DNA of 64,000 nt from Gloeocapsopsis dulcis. GTDB taxonomy: Bacteria > Cyanobacteriota > Cyanobacteriia > Cyanobacteriales > Chroococcidiopsidaceae. Shown here piece after piece: positions 28,787-38,120 of this stretch. The position numbers and the translations under genes are program-made. Under the pieces are notes generated by a model. The model was not told where the DNA came from and searched no databases. It saw nothing but the letters and a program-made list of their open reading frames with translations. The stretch is from positions 1,535,501-1,599,500 of the forward strand of contig NZ_CP119968.1 of the NCBI RefSeq assembly GCF_032163395.1, read 5' to 3'. Position 1 is the first letter of the stretch, and every line of letters starts with the position of its first letter.

Positions 28787-29545
28787 GTGAAAAAAAATAA
28801 CTTAGAATACTACGATTTAAATTCAGATAAATGGTGGCAAGAATGTGAAACGCTATATTTATCTGCCTATCTTAATAACTCAAGATTTGAGTTTTTCTCG
28901 AACTACGTTCCTAGTTGGAAAGGAATCAAAGTTTTAGATATTGGTTGTGGAGGTGGGTTAGCTTGTGAATTTCTAGCCAAGCAAGGAGCCAATGTAATAG
29001 GAATTGATTTATCTCTAAGTTCAATTGAAGTAGCACGAGAACATGCTAAAAAAAGTAACTTAAAAATTGACTACCAAGCGGGAGCTGCTGAACAACTTCC
29101 CTACCAAGAAAATACATTTGATATTGTCTTATGTTTTGATGTTTTAGAACACGTTGATGATTGGCAAAAAGTTATCTCAGAAGCTCACAGAGTTTTGCAG
29201 AAAAACGGCTTATTTCTCTTTGATACAATTAATAAAACGTGGCAAGCTAAATTAGTAATGATTTGGCTCCTAGAGGACATTTTAAAGCAGATACCGCAGG
29301 GTTTTCATGATTGGCATAAGTTTATCAAACCCCAAGCAATACATAATGTCATGAAAAAACATGATTTTACAGATATTGTCATCAAAGGGTTTGATTTGAC
29401 AGGCGGCACTAGCTTTAAAACACTAAAAAATCTTGTATTTAAAGGTCTAAACACTCACAGAGAAAGTAAAGCAAAATTATTTGAAGTTCAAATTAGTGAT
29501 GATACTTCCATATGGTATATCGGTAAAGCAGTTAAACTAATTTGA
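28787..29545 (+). CDS. Class I SAM-dependent methyltransferase (UbiG-like)
   Basis: The 252-residue protein has motif I VLDIGCGGGLACEFLA (49-64), the acidic IGIDLS at the end of beta-2, motif post-I LPYQENTFDIVLCFDVLEHV, and VLQKNGLFLFDTINKTW, all in the UbiG/Coq3-like arrangement. The C-terminal part (GFHDWHKFIKP, then KGFDLTGG) also resembles the UbiG group. UbiG O-methylates ubiquinone precursors; cyanobacteria use plastoquinone, so the substrate here is open. The start is GTG 28787, preceded by AAGGA. The gene is AT-rich and isolated. Confidence 0.82.
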   Translation: MKKNNLEYYDLNSDKWWQECETLYLSAYLNNSRFEFFSNYVPSWKGIKVLDIGCGGGLACEFLAKQGANVIGIDLSLSSIEVAREHAKKSNLKIDYQAGAAEQLPYQENTFDIVLCFDVLEHVDDWQKVISEAHRVLQKNGLFLFDTINKTWQAKLVMIWLLEDILKQIPQGFHDWHKFIKPQAIHNVMKKHDFTDIVIKGFDLTGGTSFKTLKNLVFKGLNTHRESKAKLFEVQISDDTSIWYIGKAVKLI

Positions 29546-29776
29546 ACTTTCATCTCAATATATTAAAAACAACATATAAGCTAAAGACTTAGTTCAATCT
29601 GACTGAGAATCGTTTAACAAAAATACCTAGCTAGTTTTTTAACCGCTTGTACTGGACTTTTCACCCACTCAACAAATGCTGTTGGTAGTTACCAATCAGC
29701 AAAGGGAAAGAATATCTACGTTCTTCAATGTCAGTTAACTTGCCTGCGCCGACTGATATAACAATAAAAAGGAAAT

Positions 29777-31054
29777 TTAGACTACTTCTATAACCTCAGA
29801 AGATTGGGATTGAGTAACCTGTTCAATAATATTTGCTGCCCGTTTTATGCCGCCTGAAATTTGAATTGACTGCTGAATTCTGCAGGCATTCTGTTTGTAA
29901 GATTTTTCCGTCAACATTCGGTTAATTGCCGATCGCAGGTTGGAAATATTGAGTTTGTGCAGGGAAAGCACCTCTCCTACTCCTGTGGAACGAATTCGCG
30001 CGCCAGTTCCTGGTTGCTCAAACGTAATAGGAATCGCTACTACAGGTACGCCGTAGGTGAGAGAATCCAATGTTGTATTCATCCCTGCATGAGTTATCGT
30101 CAGACTAGCGTGCGCTAGAATATCTGGTTGCGGAGCATACTCGACGGCTAAGGGAGAACCAGGAAGCAATCGCACTGCTTTTTCACTCATCCCGCCCCCA
30201 TGCGCGATTACCAGTTGTACATCCAACCCTCCGCAAGCAGCGGCAATGCAATTAAACACTTCCTGCTTGGTATTTTGTACACTTCCCAAAGACGCATAAA
30301 TCATAGGTTGTCCGGTCAACTTCTCATAGGGAAACTCAACCAATGTTGGTGAAGCCTTTCGCAAAGGACCGACATAATGCAGGTGCGATGGCAGGTCAGG
30401 AATAGGAAACTCAAATAACTCAGGCTGTTGACTTATATGCGCCAGTTGTGCATTGGAAGCATAAATGTGGCGATACTCAGGCAACTTCCACATCAAGCGA
30501 TAGCGATTAATCGCTTGTAAGACTGGTTGACAACTGCGATCTAAAAAGTAATAAGCTAAGAGATTACGGCTCTTTGCGCAATGAGTATTCTGGTAATTCC
30601 AGGAAGTGAAAAAAGGAGGAACATCGGCTCGTCGGTGAATGACCTGTCCACAAGAAATGCAAATGAACGGGAGATTGAGATATTCTGCTACCGTTTCACC
30701 AACGGGTTCGAGTTGATCTACCAGTAAGACTTCTATTCCTGTCGCAGCGATCGCTTTAGGTGCATCTTGGCAAACCACCTCAACCATTTGCTGGCAAAAG
30801 TCAAGAGAATAACGCAATGCCTTTATAGCGCTTAGCTTTCCCAGTTGAGCAAAGGTTTGAGCCATTGAGCCAGGTTTATAGATGGCTTCACCAAGGGGAT
30901 AAAAGTTTACCCCCTCTGATTGCACCTTCAATTCCAAATCTGGAATTTGCAGGAAGGTAACACGATGACCTCGTGATTGAAGCTCTCGTCCCAACGCTGC
31001 TTGGGGATTCAAGTGCCCAGGATAGGGCGGGCAAATAATGCCAAAGTGAGTCAT
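29777..31054 (-). CDS. UDP-glycosyltransferase, CrtX (zeaxanthin glucosyltransferase)-like
   Basis: The 425-residue GT1/GT-B enzyme starts MTHFGIICPPYPGHLNPQ. It shows VDQLEPVGETVAEYLNLPFICISC, YASLGSVQNTKQEVF, and the C-terminal donor-binding region ITHAGMNTTLDSLTYGVPVVAIPITFEQPG. The layout is close to that of CrtX, which glucosylates carotenoid hydroxyls with UDP-glucose, and to the MGT macrolide glycosyltransferases. A cyanobacterial carotenoid or another lipophilic alcohol is the likely acceptor. There are no carotenoid genes nearby, so the substrate is inferred from similarity alone. Confidence 0.78.
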   Translation of the reverse strand: MTHFGIICPPYPGHLNPQAALGRELQSRGHRVTFLQIPDLELKVQSEGVNFYPLGEAIYKPGSMAQTFAQLGKLSAIKALRYSLDFCQQMVEVVCQDAPKAIAATGIEVLLVDQLEPVGETVAEYLNLPFICISCGQVIHRRADVPPFFTSWNYQNTHCAKSRNLLAYYFLDRSCQPVLQAINRYRLMWKLPEYRHIYASNAQLAHISQQPELFEFPIPDLPSHLHYVGPLRKASPTLVEFPYEKLTGQPMIYASLGSVQNTKQEVFNCIAAACGGLDVQLVIAHGGGMSEKAVRLLPGSPLAVEYAPQPDILAHASLTITHAGMNTTLDSLTYGVPVVAIPITFEQPGTGARIRSTGVGEVLSLHKLNISNLRSAINRMLTEKSYKQNACRIQQSIQISGGIKRAANIIEQVTQSQSSEVIEVV

Positions 31055-31222
31055 AACTCAACAGTCAAGGACTATTGACCTCCTTTTTTCTATAAGTAAC
31101 ACTGTTGCTGATCGAAGTTCCTCTGCTTTCTGAAACAGGTTAGGGTTAAACATATTTGTGTTAATCAACACAAAACTATTAAGCAATATTGTTCCATTAA
31201 TTCCGGTTAATTACTAGTGCAA

Positions 31223-33235
31223 TTACTGTTGCGGAGTAGACGCTGGTGTTGGGGTTAGTATTGTTGGCACTACGACAGGTTCGGGATTCAAAAATTTCTC
31301 CCAAGCAGTAATTTGCTGCTGGGCTGCTCGATAAGCATCTGTCCCAGGAGGAATTCTTCTGGCGATCGCAATTCCACCAGGAATATCATACTGACCTCGA
31401 TTTAAGGCAAGATTAAACATCTGTTGACTCCATTGAGCGATCGCAGGATTAACATCGGCACGTAGTGGGCTAGTTTGCGGCACTCGGTTTGCAAGTCGAA
31501 TCGCCTGTGCTAATGCTTCTGGTGTACCTTGAAGTGCTGTCCGACGTGCTTCTTGCCAGTTTTGTCTGGCACGAATTTGTCCTTGCCAGTCATTAACTGC
31601 GGCTTGGGCTTCTCCTGAAAGTGCTCTTCCTAATGCTATTCTTTGTGCGGTTGCGATCGCCGCCGGAAGATTACCATTCCTGGCAAGAAATCTTGCCTCA
31701 TCCAGAATCGGCTGATCTTGAGTTCGCTGAATTGTGTTTGTCCAAGTCCGGATTCTACTACGCGCTTCGCTATATAAAGCACGTCCACTACTTATTTGAC
31801 TTGCCTCATTAATTGCGGCTTGCAAAGAAGCAATATCTCCTCCAGCAGCTAAATCTTCTGCACGGTTAAGATATGGTCTATCCTCGATAGTTTCAACTTG
31901 TCCCCGCCAGCGATTAATTTCTCTTCGTGCTTCGGCAGCACGGGGATTGCTATCAGAAATTAATTGGGCTTCGGTAATTGCTGCGGCAAAATCTCCAATA
32001 GTACCGCCTTGAGCGAGTTGTCGGGCACGATCTAAACGCGCTACTGCTTCGATTTCCAGTTGCCACTGGGCAATTAACTCTTGTGCCTCATTATATAGTG
32101 GTCTGTCGGTAGCAATTTTCTGTGCGGTGGCGATCGCTGTTTCAATATCTGAGATTTGCCCCATCCAAGCACTAGCCCGCGCCGATGCTAAGGTTGTAAA
32201 ATCTTGAGCCTCCGCGCGCAAGCCTGTACTTGCTGGAATACGATTGGCAATATTGATCGCTTCATCAGCATCGCGTCTTGCCAAGGCTGCTTGCGCAAGT
32301 TCCATCATTTGCCGTCCCAAATCAGGAATTAGATTTCGCGCTTCTTGGTAAATATAGCTATTGACTCCAATTGATGTGGCAATTTTGATTGCTTCTACTA
32401 AGTTGTCTGCACCGCCTCTTTTTGCCAAGCTTTCCGCTTTTGCCAACTTGCTGGCATCTTCGCGGGCAATTTCAATTTTTTGGTTGAGTTCTGTGTACTT
32501 AGCTGTTGCCCAATATTCGTTACCAACATTCAGTAACCGTACCGTTCCCATAAATGCTTGATGCCACTCACGCGCCCGTAAGCGATCTTCGACTTCGGCA
32601 TATATTGCTTCTGCTTCTGACCAAATTGATTGCCAATTGGCAATTTTACTGTCTACATTTTGATAGGCAGGTACATTTCTGGAAATTTTTCGTGCCGTAG
32701 CGATCGCTTGTTCTAATCTTCCTGCTTGAAAGTCTTGCTCAGCTAAAGCCAAAATATCAAGCGACCATTGTTCTAGTAAACGATTGATTTCTGGACGAAG
32801 TGGGTGGTCGTCTGGTAGTGCTTCAACTAGGGCGATCGCTTGCAGTAAGTCTTGCGCTGTCTGCTTGTTTGCTGCTACTTGCGCGCAATGTAGTCGCACG
32901 GAGGCTGAAGCTAGAGGCCAAAAAATAGCTGGGCAGTTGGGTGATGCTGGTGACTTTAGTAGCATTGCCAGCGCGACAATCCCAACTCCACTTGTCACCA
33001 AGCTTCCTAATCCCATCCAGAAAACCCAATTTTTCGACCAAAGTCTTACCTTGTGCTTTGGATTTAATCTCTTTGGGGGCTTTGGCTGCGGTGCTGAAGT
33101 GTTGCCGCCCTTTTTAGCTGTGTGTCCTACGTCAGTAGAACCAATTCCTGCAACGGGAGTTAAAGATTGGCTGGCATCTTCTTGGCTAGAAGCATTGACA
33201 ACAGACCAATCTTCTGGAATACCTTGCTCTCTCAT
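31223..33235 (-). CDS. Single-pass membrane protein with long helical-repeat domain
   Basis: The 670-residue protein has a short Pro/Lys-rich cytosolic N-terminus and one membrane segment (about 71-93, VFWMGLGSLVTSGVGIVALAML). A 530-residue exported region follows, made of repeating helical pairs of about 60-70 residues. Each ends near a pattern such as A-ARKI...PAYQ, ATAQKIATDRPLYNEAQ or ATAQRIALGRALSGEAQ. A Pro/Thr-rich tail closes the protein. Cyanobacterial homologues are often labelled chromosome segregation ATPase, but no Walker motif is present here. A scaffold role at the cell envelope is possible; the function is unknown. Confidence 0.65.
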   Translation of the reverse strand: MREQGIPEDWSVVNASSQEDASQSLTPVAGIGSTDVGHTAKKGGNTSAPQPKPPKRLNPKHKVRLWSKNWVFWMGLGSLVTSGVGIVALAMLLKSPASPNCPAIFWPLASASVRLHCAQVAANKQTAQDLLQAIALVEALPDDHPLRPEINRLLEQWSLDILALAEQDFQAGRLEQAIATARKISRNVPAYQNVDSKIANWQSIWSEAEAIYAEVEDRLRAREWHQAFMGTVRLLNVGNEYWATAKYTELNQKIEIAREDASKLAKAESLAKRGGADNLVEAIKIATSIGVNSYIYQEARNLIPDLGRQMMELAQAALARRDADEAINIANRIPASTGLRAEAQDFTTLASARASAWMGQISDIETAIATAQKIATDRPLYNEAQELIAQWQLEIEAVARLDRARQLAQGGTIGDFAAAITEAQLISDSNPRAAEARREINRWRGQVETIEDRPYLNRAEDLAAGGDIASLQAAINEASQISSGRALYSEARSRIRTWTNTIQRTQDQPILDEARFLARNGNLPAAIATAQRIALGRALSGEAQAAVNDWQGQIRARQNWQEARRTALQGTPEALAQAIRLANRVPQTSPLRADVNPAIAQWSQQMFNLALNRGQYDIPGGIAIARRIPPGTDAYRAAQQQITAWEKFLNPEPVVVPTILTPTPASTPQQ

Positions 33236-33499
33236 TGCTTACACCCAAATATCTTTACCTGGCCTTGATTGATTCTGTTTACAAGCAGCCTTGTTTGTCA
33301 ACCCACTTTGTTATGTATAAAGACGTGTATTCTAGCACAAAAAAATTTCTAAAATATCTAGGCGTCTACCAGCTATTATCTATTATTTTTCACTTCTATA
33401 ATATAGAGTCAGCAATCAGGGATTAGGAATTGAAATTATTTTCTAACTAAAGATAAAAGTCAGCGTCCCCTGCCCCCGACCTCTGATCTGTGAATCCTC

Positions 33500-34402
33500 T
33501 CACTTAGCTGAGGCTTCAGACTGCAAATCTACAATAAGCTGGTTCAACTCAGCACTGCTTGCTTGGTAAACCGTTCCACAGAAATGACAAGTTGCTTCAG
33601 CACCATCATCTTTTTCAATCATGTCTTGCAGTTCAGCTTCGCCGAGCATTTTTAATGCTCTTAACATTCGATCAAAGGTACAACCACAATGGAAACGTAC
33701 CAACTGGGTTTCTGGTAAAATCTCCAAACCCATGTCTCCGAGCAATTCCTCAAAGATTTCGGGTAAAGTTTTTCCAGCTTGCAATAGAGGAGTAAACCCT
33801 GATAAGGCTGTAACCCGAGATTCTAAAGTTTGAATAAGTGCTTCGTCTCTTGCTGCTTTTGGTAAGACCTGTATGAGTATTCCTCCTGCAGCTTGTACTC
33901 CCTCGCTTCCTACAAATACACCCAAAACCAATGCTGATGGGGTCTGTTCAGAAGTAACAAGGTAGTGAGAAATATCATCTCCAATTTCACCTGAAACTAG
34001 TTCTACTGTACTGGTGTAAGGATATCCATAGCCGACATCACGCACAACATATAAGTAGCCGTCATTACCAACAGCACCACCTACATCTAATTTACCTCGG
34101 GATGGTGGTAGCTCTACACTAGGATTATCCACATAACCGCGTACAGTACCATCTAAACCAGCATCGACAAGAATCCCATCTAACGGTCCATTGCCCTTGA
34201 TCCGAATATTGACTCGTGATTCGGCACGCTTCATACTGGATGCCAGCAGAAGTCCCGCTGACATGGTACGACCCAAAGCTGCTGTGGCTACATACGAAAG
34301 TTGATGCCGTTGTCTTGCTTCTTCTGTGAGGCGAGTGGTAATCACACCTACCGCACGAATTCCCCCCTCAGCTGCTGTGGCACGAATTAACTGATCCGCC
34401 AT
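33500..34402 (-). CDS. hslO: Redox-regulated chaperone Hsp33
   Basis: The 300-residue protein starts MADQLIRATAAEGGIRAVGV, typical of cyanobacterial Hsp33. It carries the four zinc-binding cysteines as CGC (239, 241) and CHFC (272, 275) in the C-terminal redox switch. Under oxidative stress the cysteines release zinc and form disulfides, turning Hsp33 into a holdase that protects unfolding proteins in the cytosol. Length and cysteine pattern are normal. It is divergently placed from the next small gene. Confidence 0.95.
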   Translation of the reverse strand: MADQLIRATAAEGGIRAVGVITTRLTEEARQRHQLSYVATAALGRTMSAGLLLASSMKRAESRVNIRIKGNGPLDGILVDAGLDGTVRGYVDNPSVELPPSRGKLDVGGAVGNDGYLYVVRDVGYGYPYTSTVELVSGEIGDDISHYLVTSEQTPSALVLGVFVGSEGVQAAGGILIQVLPKAARDEALIQTLESRVTALSGFTPLLQAGKTLPEIFEELLGDMGLEILPETQLVRFHCGCTFDRMLRALKMLGEAELQDMIEKDDGAEATCHFCGTVYQASSAELNQLIVDLQSEASAK

Positions 34403-34489
34403 AACCCTTACATTTCTTTACATATGCTTTCTTTTTTATTCTAAGGCGGAGATACAGCTAACGGTTGGGAAATTAGAGCCAGGGGATTT

Positions 34490-34513
34490 GGGGAGACGGG
34501 GAGACGGGGAGAG
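34490..34513 (+). repeat. Short tandem repeat, GGGGAGAC x3
   Basis: Two exact GGGGAGAC units and a third ending in G (GGGGAGAG) lie in the hslO upstream region. Such short G-rich tandem repeats are common in cyanobacterial intergenic DNA. Confidence 0.8.
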
Positions 34514-34581
34514 TAACTAACTACTCACTCTTAAGTTCAGTCATACTAAAAATAGTATATTGGGCGATCGCAACAATTATC

Positions 34582-34968
34582 ATGCTGGGTACTTTTCAAC
34601 AAAGCCAACTGAGAATAGAAGTAGAAGCGTCAGCAACTGCAATTCGCGGCAGTTTATTGCATCCAGAACAGCTACGAAAATGGTTGTGGTTCCAACGCCT
34701 AGCAGAGGGAATGCCTGAACAGCTACATCCAGGGCTTTCTTTTACGAGTTGGGCAGGACCTATTGCCATCCGCCATCAAGTCGAAGTATCAACACCTGTT
34801 TGCTTACGCTTTTTACTTAGTCAAGGCGTTGATGGATATCACGAATGGTATTGGGGAGAAGGTTGGGTGCAATCATCTCTGGCAGGAGTATCGCTTTTAC
34901 CACTGAACTTGGCACAAACGATGAGCCTACTTAGTCTACGTCAGTTTTTAGCCACTAAATCAGCATAA
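34582..34968 (+). CDS. Conserved small protein, possible START/SRPBCC-like fold
   Basis: The 128-residue protein has the rhythm of an SRPBCC or polyketide-cyclase-like domain: a leading strand RIEVEASATAIRGSLLHPEQLRKWL, then strands and turns, and a C-terminal helix AQTMSLLSLRQFLATKSA. This is a weak structural impression; no catalytic residue is visible. ATG 34582 has no strong Shine-Dalgarno. A HIP1-like site just upstream (about 34564) suggests native DNA. The function is unknown. Confidence 0.55.
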   Translation: MLGTFQQSQLRIEVEASATAIRGSLLHPEQLRKWLWFQRLAEGMPEQLHPGLSFTSWAGPIAIRHQVEVSTPVCLRFLLSQGVDGYHEWYWGEGWVQSSLAGVSLLPLNLAQTMSLLSLRQFLATKSA

Positions 34969-35055
34969 ATTATTTAGTCTAACTTTTAACCAACGACTGC
35001 TTAAGTCTTAACCAAGCTAATATCAACTGCTTCAATAAGGAACTGTGAAACAGCC

Positions 35056-36017
35056 TAAGAGCGCATTTCTAAATAAAAGATGAAGTAGCTTCATACTGTT
35101 CCCCCAAACGTTGCAGCATCAATCGGATCATGGCTCCCTGAATCATTGCCTCACTCACTTCAGGTAACAGTTCATAATCCTTGCTCAAACGGCGATTCTG
35201 ATTGAGCCAACCAAAAGTTCGCTCTACAACCCACCGCTTCGGTAGGACAACGAATCCTGCTTCAGAGCGCCTGACTACCTCGACTTTCGCACCACACAAT
35301 TGTTCAATCACACGCGCAAAGTTCTCCCCTTGATAGCCCTGATCCACCCAGACCAATTGCAGTGTCTGTGCGTCTGCTTGAGCCATTTCATGCACGACAA
35401 ACGCCCCCCTTTTTGTTCTGAGCAATTGGCATTGATTACCAGTACTGAGATCAGCAGTCCCAACGTGTCCACTAGGATAAAGCGCTTGCGTCCTTTCACT
35501 AATTTGCCACCGTCGAAGCCGTAGACCTCCCCTTTTTTCCGTCGTTTTGACGGTTTGACTGTCGATACAACCTGCACTAGCATGAGGATTTCTTCCAGCA
35601 GCACCCCGGACTGATTGCCGTAGTTGGTCATGGATCTGCTGCCATACCCCCTTGCGTTGCCAACGCCGAAAATACTTGTACACCGTCTGCCAAGCAGGCA
35701 GGTCTTTGGGCAAATCACTCCAGATACAACCATTGCGAAGTTGGTAGAAGATACCATTAAGGATCTCTCGTTCATCGACCTGTTGTTTGCGACCTCGACC
35801 TTGAGAACGAGAGGGCAGCAGGGGGCGAATCACTTCCCATTCTTGATCTGTTAAATCACTGCTATAGCGCTTGGCAGCACGTTCTTTAGCTCGATAAAAC
35901 TGGCGAGTTTGCGGGGAGAGAACCATCGTCCAACTTTGAATTCACAACTAACCTATCCTGGTCTAACTAGCGTACTCCTGCCCTTCAGTTAATCTTTTTT
36001 TTAGAAATACACTCTTA
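35056..36017 (-). mobile_element. IS5-superfamily insertion sequence with terminal inverted repeats
   Basis: The left end TAAGAGCGCATTTCTAAATA (35056-) and the reverse complement of the right end, TAAGAGTGTATTTCTAAAAA (from 36017), are imperfect inverted repeats of about 28 bp with four or five mismatches. They enclose one transposase gene, and the length of about 960 bp is normal for the group. A target-site duplication is not clear: flanking TAA and TTA are compatible with a short TNA target, but the exact tips cannot be fixed by eye. Confidence 0.88.
35069..35926 (-). pseudogene. IS5-type DDE transposase with two compensating frameshifts
   Basis: The 285-codon frame has the N-terminal DUF4096-type domain (YSSDLTDQEWEVIRPLLPSR), first Asp122 in CIDSQTV, second Asp195 in WVDQGYQG, and Glu235 in VERTFGWLNQNRRLSKDYE. 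Between about residues 133 and 173 the reading is nonsense. The proper IS5 sequence (EVYGFDGGKLVKGRKRFILVDT, then NANCSEQKGG) lies in the next frame. The switch points coincide with a T6 run (about 35533-35538) and a C6 run (about 35404-35409), consistent with one extra and one missing base. The folded core is disrupted, so it is probably inactive unless these are sequencing errors. Confidence 0.8.
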
Positions 36018-36073
36018 TATCAAATCCGGTTACTGATGATTAAGATGGTGAGTGAAGGCGACTAGTAGACATC

Positions 36074-36125
36074 CTGCATGAATCGTAGATGTCCTGCGAC
36101 TCCCTTCGGGGCTACCCAAACGAAG
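36074..36125 (-). repeat. Dispersed 52-bp repeat, copy 2 (inverted)
   Basis: The reverse complement runs from CTTCGTTTGGGTAGCCCCGA to CTACGATTCATGCAG and matches copy 1 (16970-17021) at 46 of 52 positions by hand alignment. The flank extends GACATC...GATGTC dyad symmetry, so it may fold as RNA. It lies 57 nt beyond the insertion sequence. Confidence 0.85.
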
Positions 36126-36163
36126 TTGATGATCGCACACTCTGATTAAAATTTTTATGATTT

Positions 36164-36210
36164 AGTCCACGGAGGTGGACTTTGTATGTTTAGCTGCGAA
36201 TTTATTCGCA
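36164..36210 (+). repeat. Double-hairpin dispersed repeat
   Basis: Two perfect 7-bp inverted repeats lie side by side: AGTCCAC-ggag-GTGGACT (36164-36181) and TGCGAAT-tt-ATTCGCA (36195-36210). The TAGTCCACGGAGGTGGAC and GCGAATTTATTCGC modules resemble an interspersed repeat common in filamentous cyanobacterial genomes. Function unknown. Confidence 0.75.
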
Positions 36211-37144
36211 CTCGCATTCTAACCAAAGTGCAACAATACCGATAGTTTGGTCATTTAACCGGAGATGATATTAGTACAGACTTATTTCTAGACATATTGT
36301 CTATTGCAACACTTACAGCTATCAGATTATTATCAAATGTTTTCTCAAAGTAGAGAAAATAAATTTATACATTTATATTGCAAGGTAATACTGATATAGA
36401 CTACACTTTACTTTGTAATAACATGCAAGTTAAATATGCAAAACAGGCTTTTAAAATTTAAAGTTGTTTGGAGCTTCAGGTAAAATGTGACTTTTTTCTG
36501 GAAGTATTGTCTATTTTTACTAATAGCTTTGATAGAATGATTATTACAATCAACATTTAAGCTGCTTAAAGCTAAGCAATCTACTCTTTTTATAGAAATT
36601 GCTTATGTGGTTTTTGTTACTAATAAAACTATATCAGTGTTGAAGTACAAAGAGAAATTACTTTTAACACTAAAAAAAAATATATATTAATTTCTTATTT
36701 GAATACACGTACTCCTTAGTATTTTAATGTATAAAAATATACTGTATTTTGATTGATTGTGATACATTATACTCTATTTACCTTTTCAAGCAACAAGGGT
36801 TACAAGTGTTCACTTAAACACTGAAGTATAAAAAAGCACGCCCTAGTTACATTCGGTAACAAATTTTACATAAATTTCTTAACTTAAATAGAGCTTGCAT
36901 TCAGTAACAAAAATCTTGATAATCTAATTACCTGGAATACATAAAAAATAACTTGAAATAATTTAGTTAACAATGATTCAACGCCTAGAGTAAATAGTGC
37001 TTAATTATGATAATTGATTAAGTGCTAGCGACTTTATTTATTATGAAAAGAGCGCGCAGAGAACCTTGGCTTTAAATACTCAAAAAAGGCTGATTTGAGT
37101 TATCTAATTTATTTTAATTAAAAGTCGGCTTAGCAGGGAGAAAA

Positions 37145-37231
37145 ATGATGAAAATAAATAGTAAACAAATTGCTAGCTGCAAGGTAAATTCCACTCAAAA
37201 AAGTGTTTTGATTAAAAAACAAAAACTCTAA
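37145..37231 (+). CDS. Possible small 28-residue basic peptide
   Basis: A 28-codon frame MMKINSKQIASCKVNSTQKS and onwards ends KKQKL. It is preceded by GGGAG (37136-37140), 4 nt from the first ATG and 7 nt from the second. That is one of the better ribosome-binding sites in this AT-rich stretch. The peptide is Lys-rich with a single Cys and no double-glycine leader. It lies about 210 nt before the HTH gene and could be a leader peptide, an unrelated microprotein or chance. Confidence 0.3.
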   Translation: MMKINSKQIASCKVNSTQKSVLIKKQKL

Positions 37232-37439
37232 AATAGGCTATGTCAAAATTATTACCAATTTGGATGCATATTAAACATACCTTTTCAAGTTTTTGGTTTA
37301 AACAAAATAATAATTTTGTAGTTTAAAAAAATAAGTACTACATTTGTAACTAACGCCATTTTAATCATCAACAATTAGAGTTTAAAAACCTTTAATTAAG
37401 TATCTAATTTGCAATTTCCAAAAACACCGAGATAAAATT

Positions 37440-38093
37440 ATGATGGGGACAGAATCTAACCTGAACGCGAATTTGTCTGATAGTATGTCCATGAGCAATC
37501 AAATTCAAAGTAGCATTTTTGAGAAACTATATATAGAAGAAAGCCAGCTCTTAACAAGTTTTCAAAGGGAGTTTTTATTAAAAAATAGGCGGAGTAGTCT
37601 ACGCCCAGAATATCATCGTCGGATTGAAATCATGCTGCTAGCAGATATGGGTTACTCACAAGCAGAAATCTGTACAGCATTGGGATGTTCTCAAGAAATG
37701 GCGCGGTATTGGATTGCTATGGCAAAAGCAGGTTTAGCGCATAAGTGGGACGATCGCCCAATAGGTCGCCCTAGAGTAATTGATGCTCATCATATTGCTC
37801 GACTGCAAGAACTAGTAAGTCATAGTCCGCGAGAATATGGTTATTCATTTCGGTGCTGGACAGCGGAATGGTTGAGTAAACAACTTGCAAAAGAATTTGG
37901 AGTTGAAGTCAGCGATCGCCACATCAGTCGAATACTACAAAAATTAGGACTTTCTTTAAGACAAATTCGCGGACGAACGGAAACTAAGAGTTCTTCTCAA
38001 TCTAAAGCATCGGGTATCAAGATTAGTAATTTGCAATCTTCTGCACAAGCGAATCCACTTTGGACTTTTAATGCAGTCAAGCCAAGTAAGTAA
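37440..38093 (+). CDS. HTH protein with transposase-type (IS630-like) DNA-binding domains, candidate cluster regulator
   Basis: The 217-residue protein has a first HTH (about 58-95: IEIMLLADMGYSQAEICTALGCSQEMARYW), a linker GRPRV, and a second HTH-like region (about 115-175: SPREYGYSFRCWTAEWLSKQLAKEFGVEVSDRHISRILQKLGL). This is the tandem HTH arrangement of IS630/Tc1-type transposases. The DDE catalytic domain is missing and the C-terminal tail is Ser-rich. It is 27 nt upstream of the exporter gene on the same strand. The plausible role is a domesticated DNA-binding regulator of the peptide cluster; that role is inferred. Confidence 0.7.
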   Translation: MMGTESNLNANLSDSMSMSNQIQSSIFEKLYIEESQLLTSFQREFLLKNRRSSLRPEYHRRIEIMLLADMGYSQAEICTALGCSQEMARYWIAMAKAGLAHKWDDRPIGRPRVIDAHHIARLQELVSHSPREYGYSFRCWTAEWLSKQLAKEFGVEVSDRHISRILQKLGLSLRQIRGRTETKSSSQSKASGIKISNLQSSAQANPLWTFNAVKPSK

Positions 38094-38120
38094 CTGATTT
38101 CAGGATCATATCTGCAAATC

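Larger units (their letters stand above)
36018..37439. other. Very AT-rich 1.4-kb region upstream of the RiPP exporter genes
   Basis: It holds a 52-bp repeat copy, a double-hairpin repeat and one 28-codon frame with a good ribosome-binding site, listed separately. The rest (about 36220-37080) has no gene that I can support. It may contain the promoter and regulatory region of the HTH-exporter operon. Confidence 0.5.
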
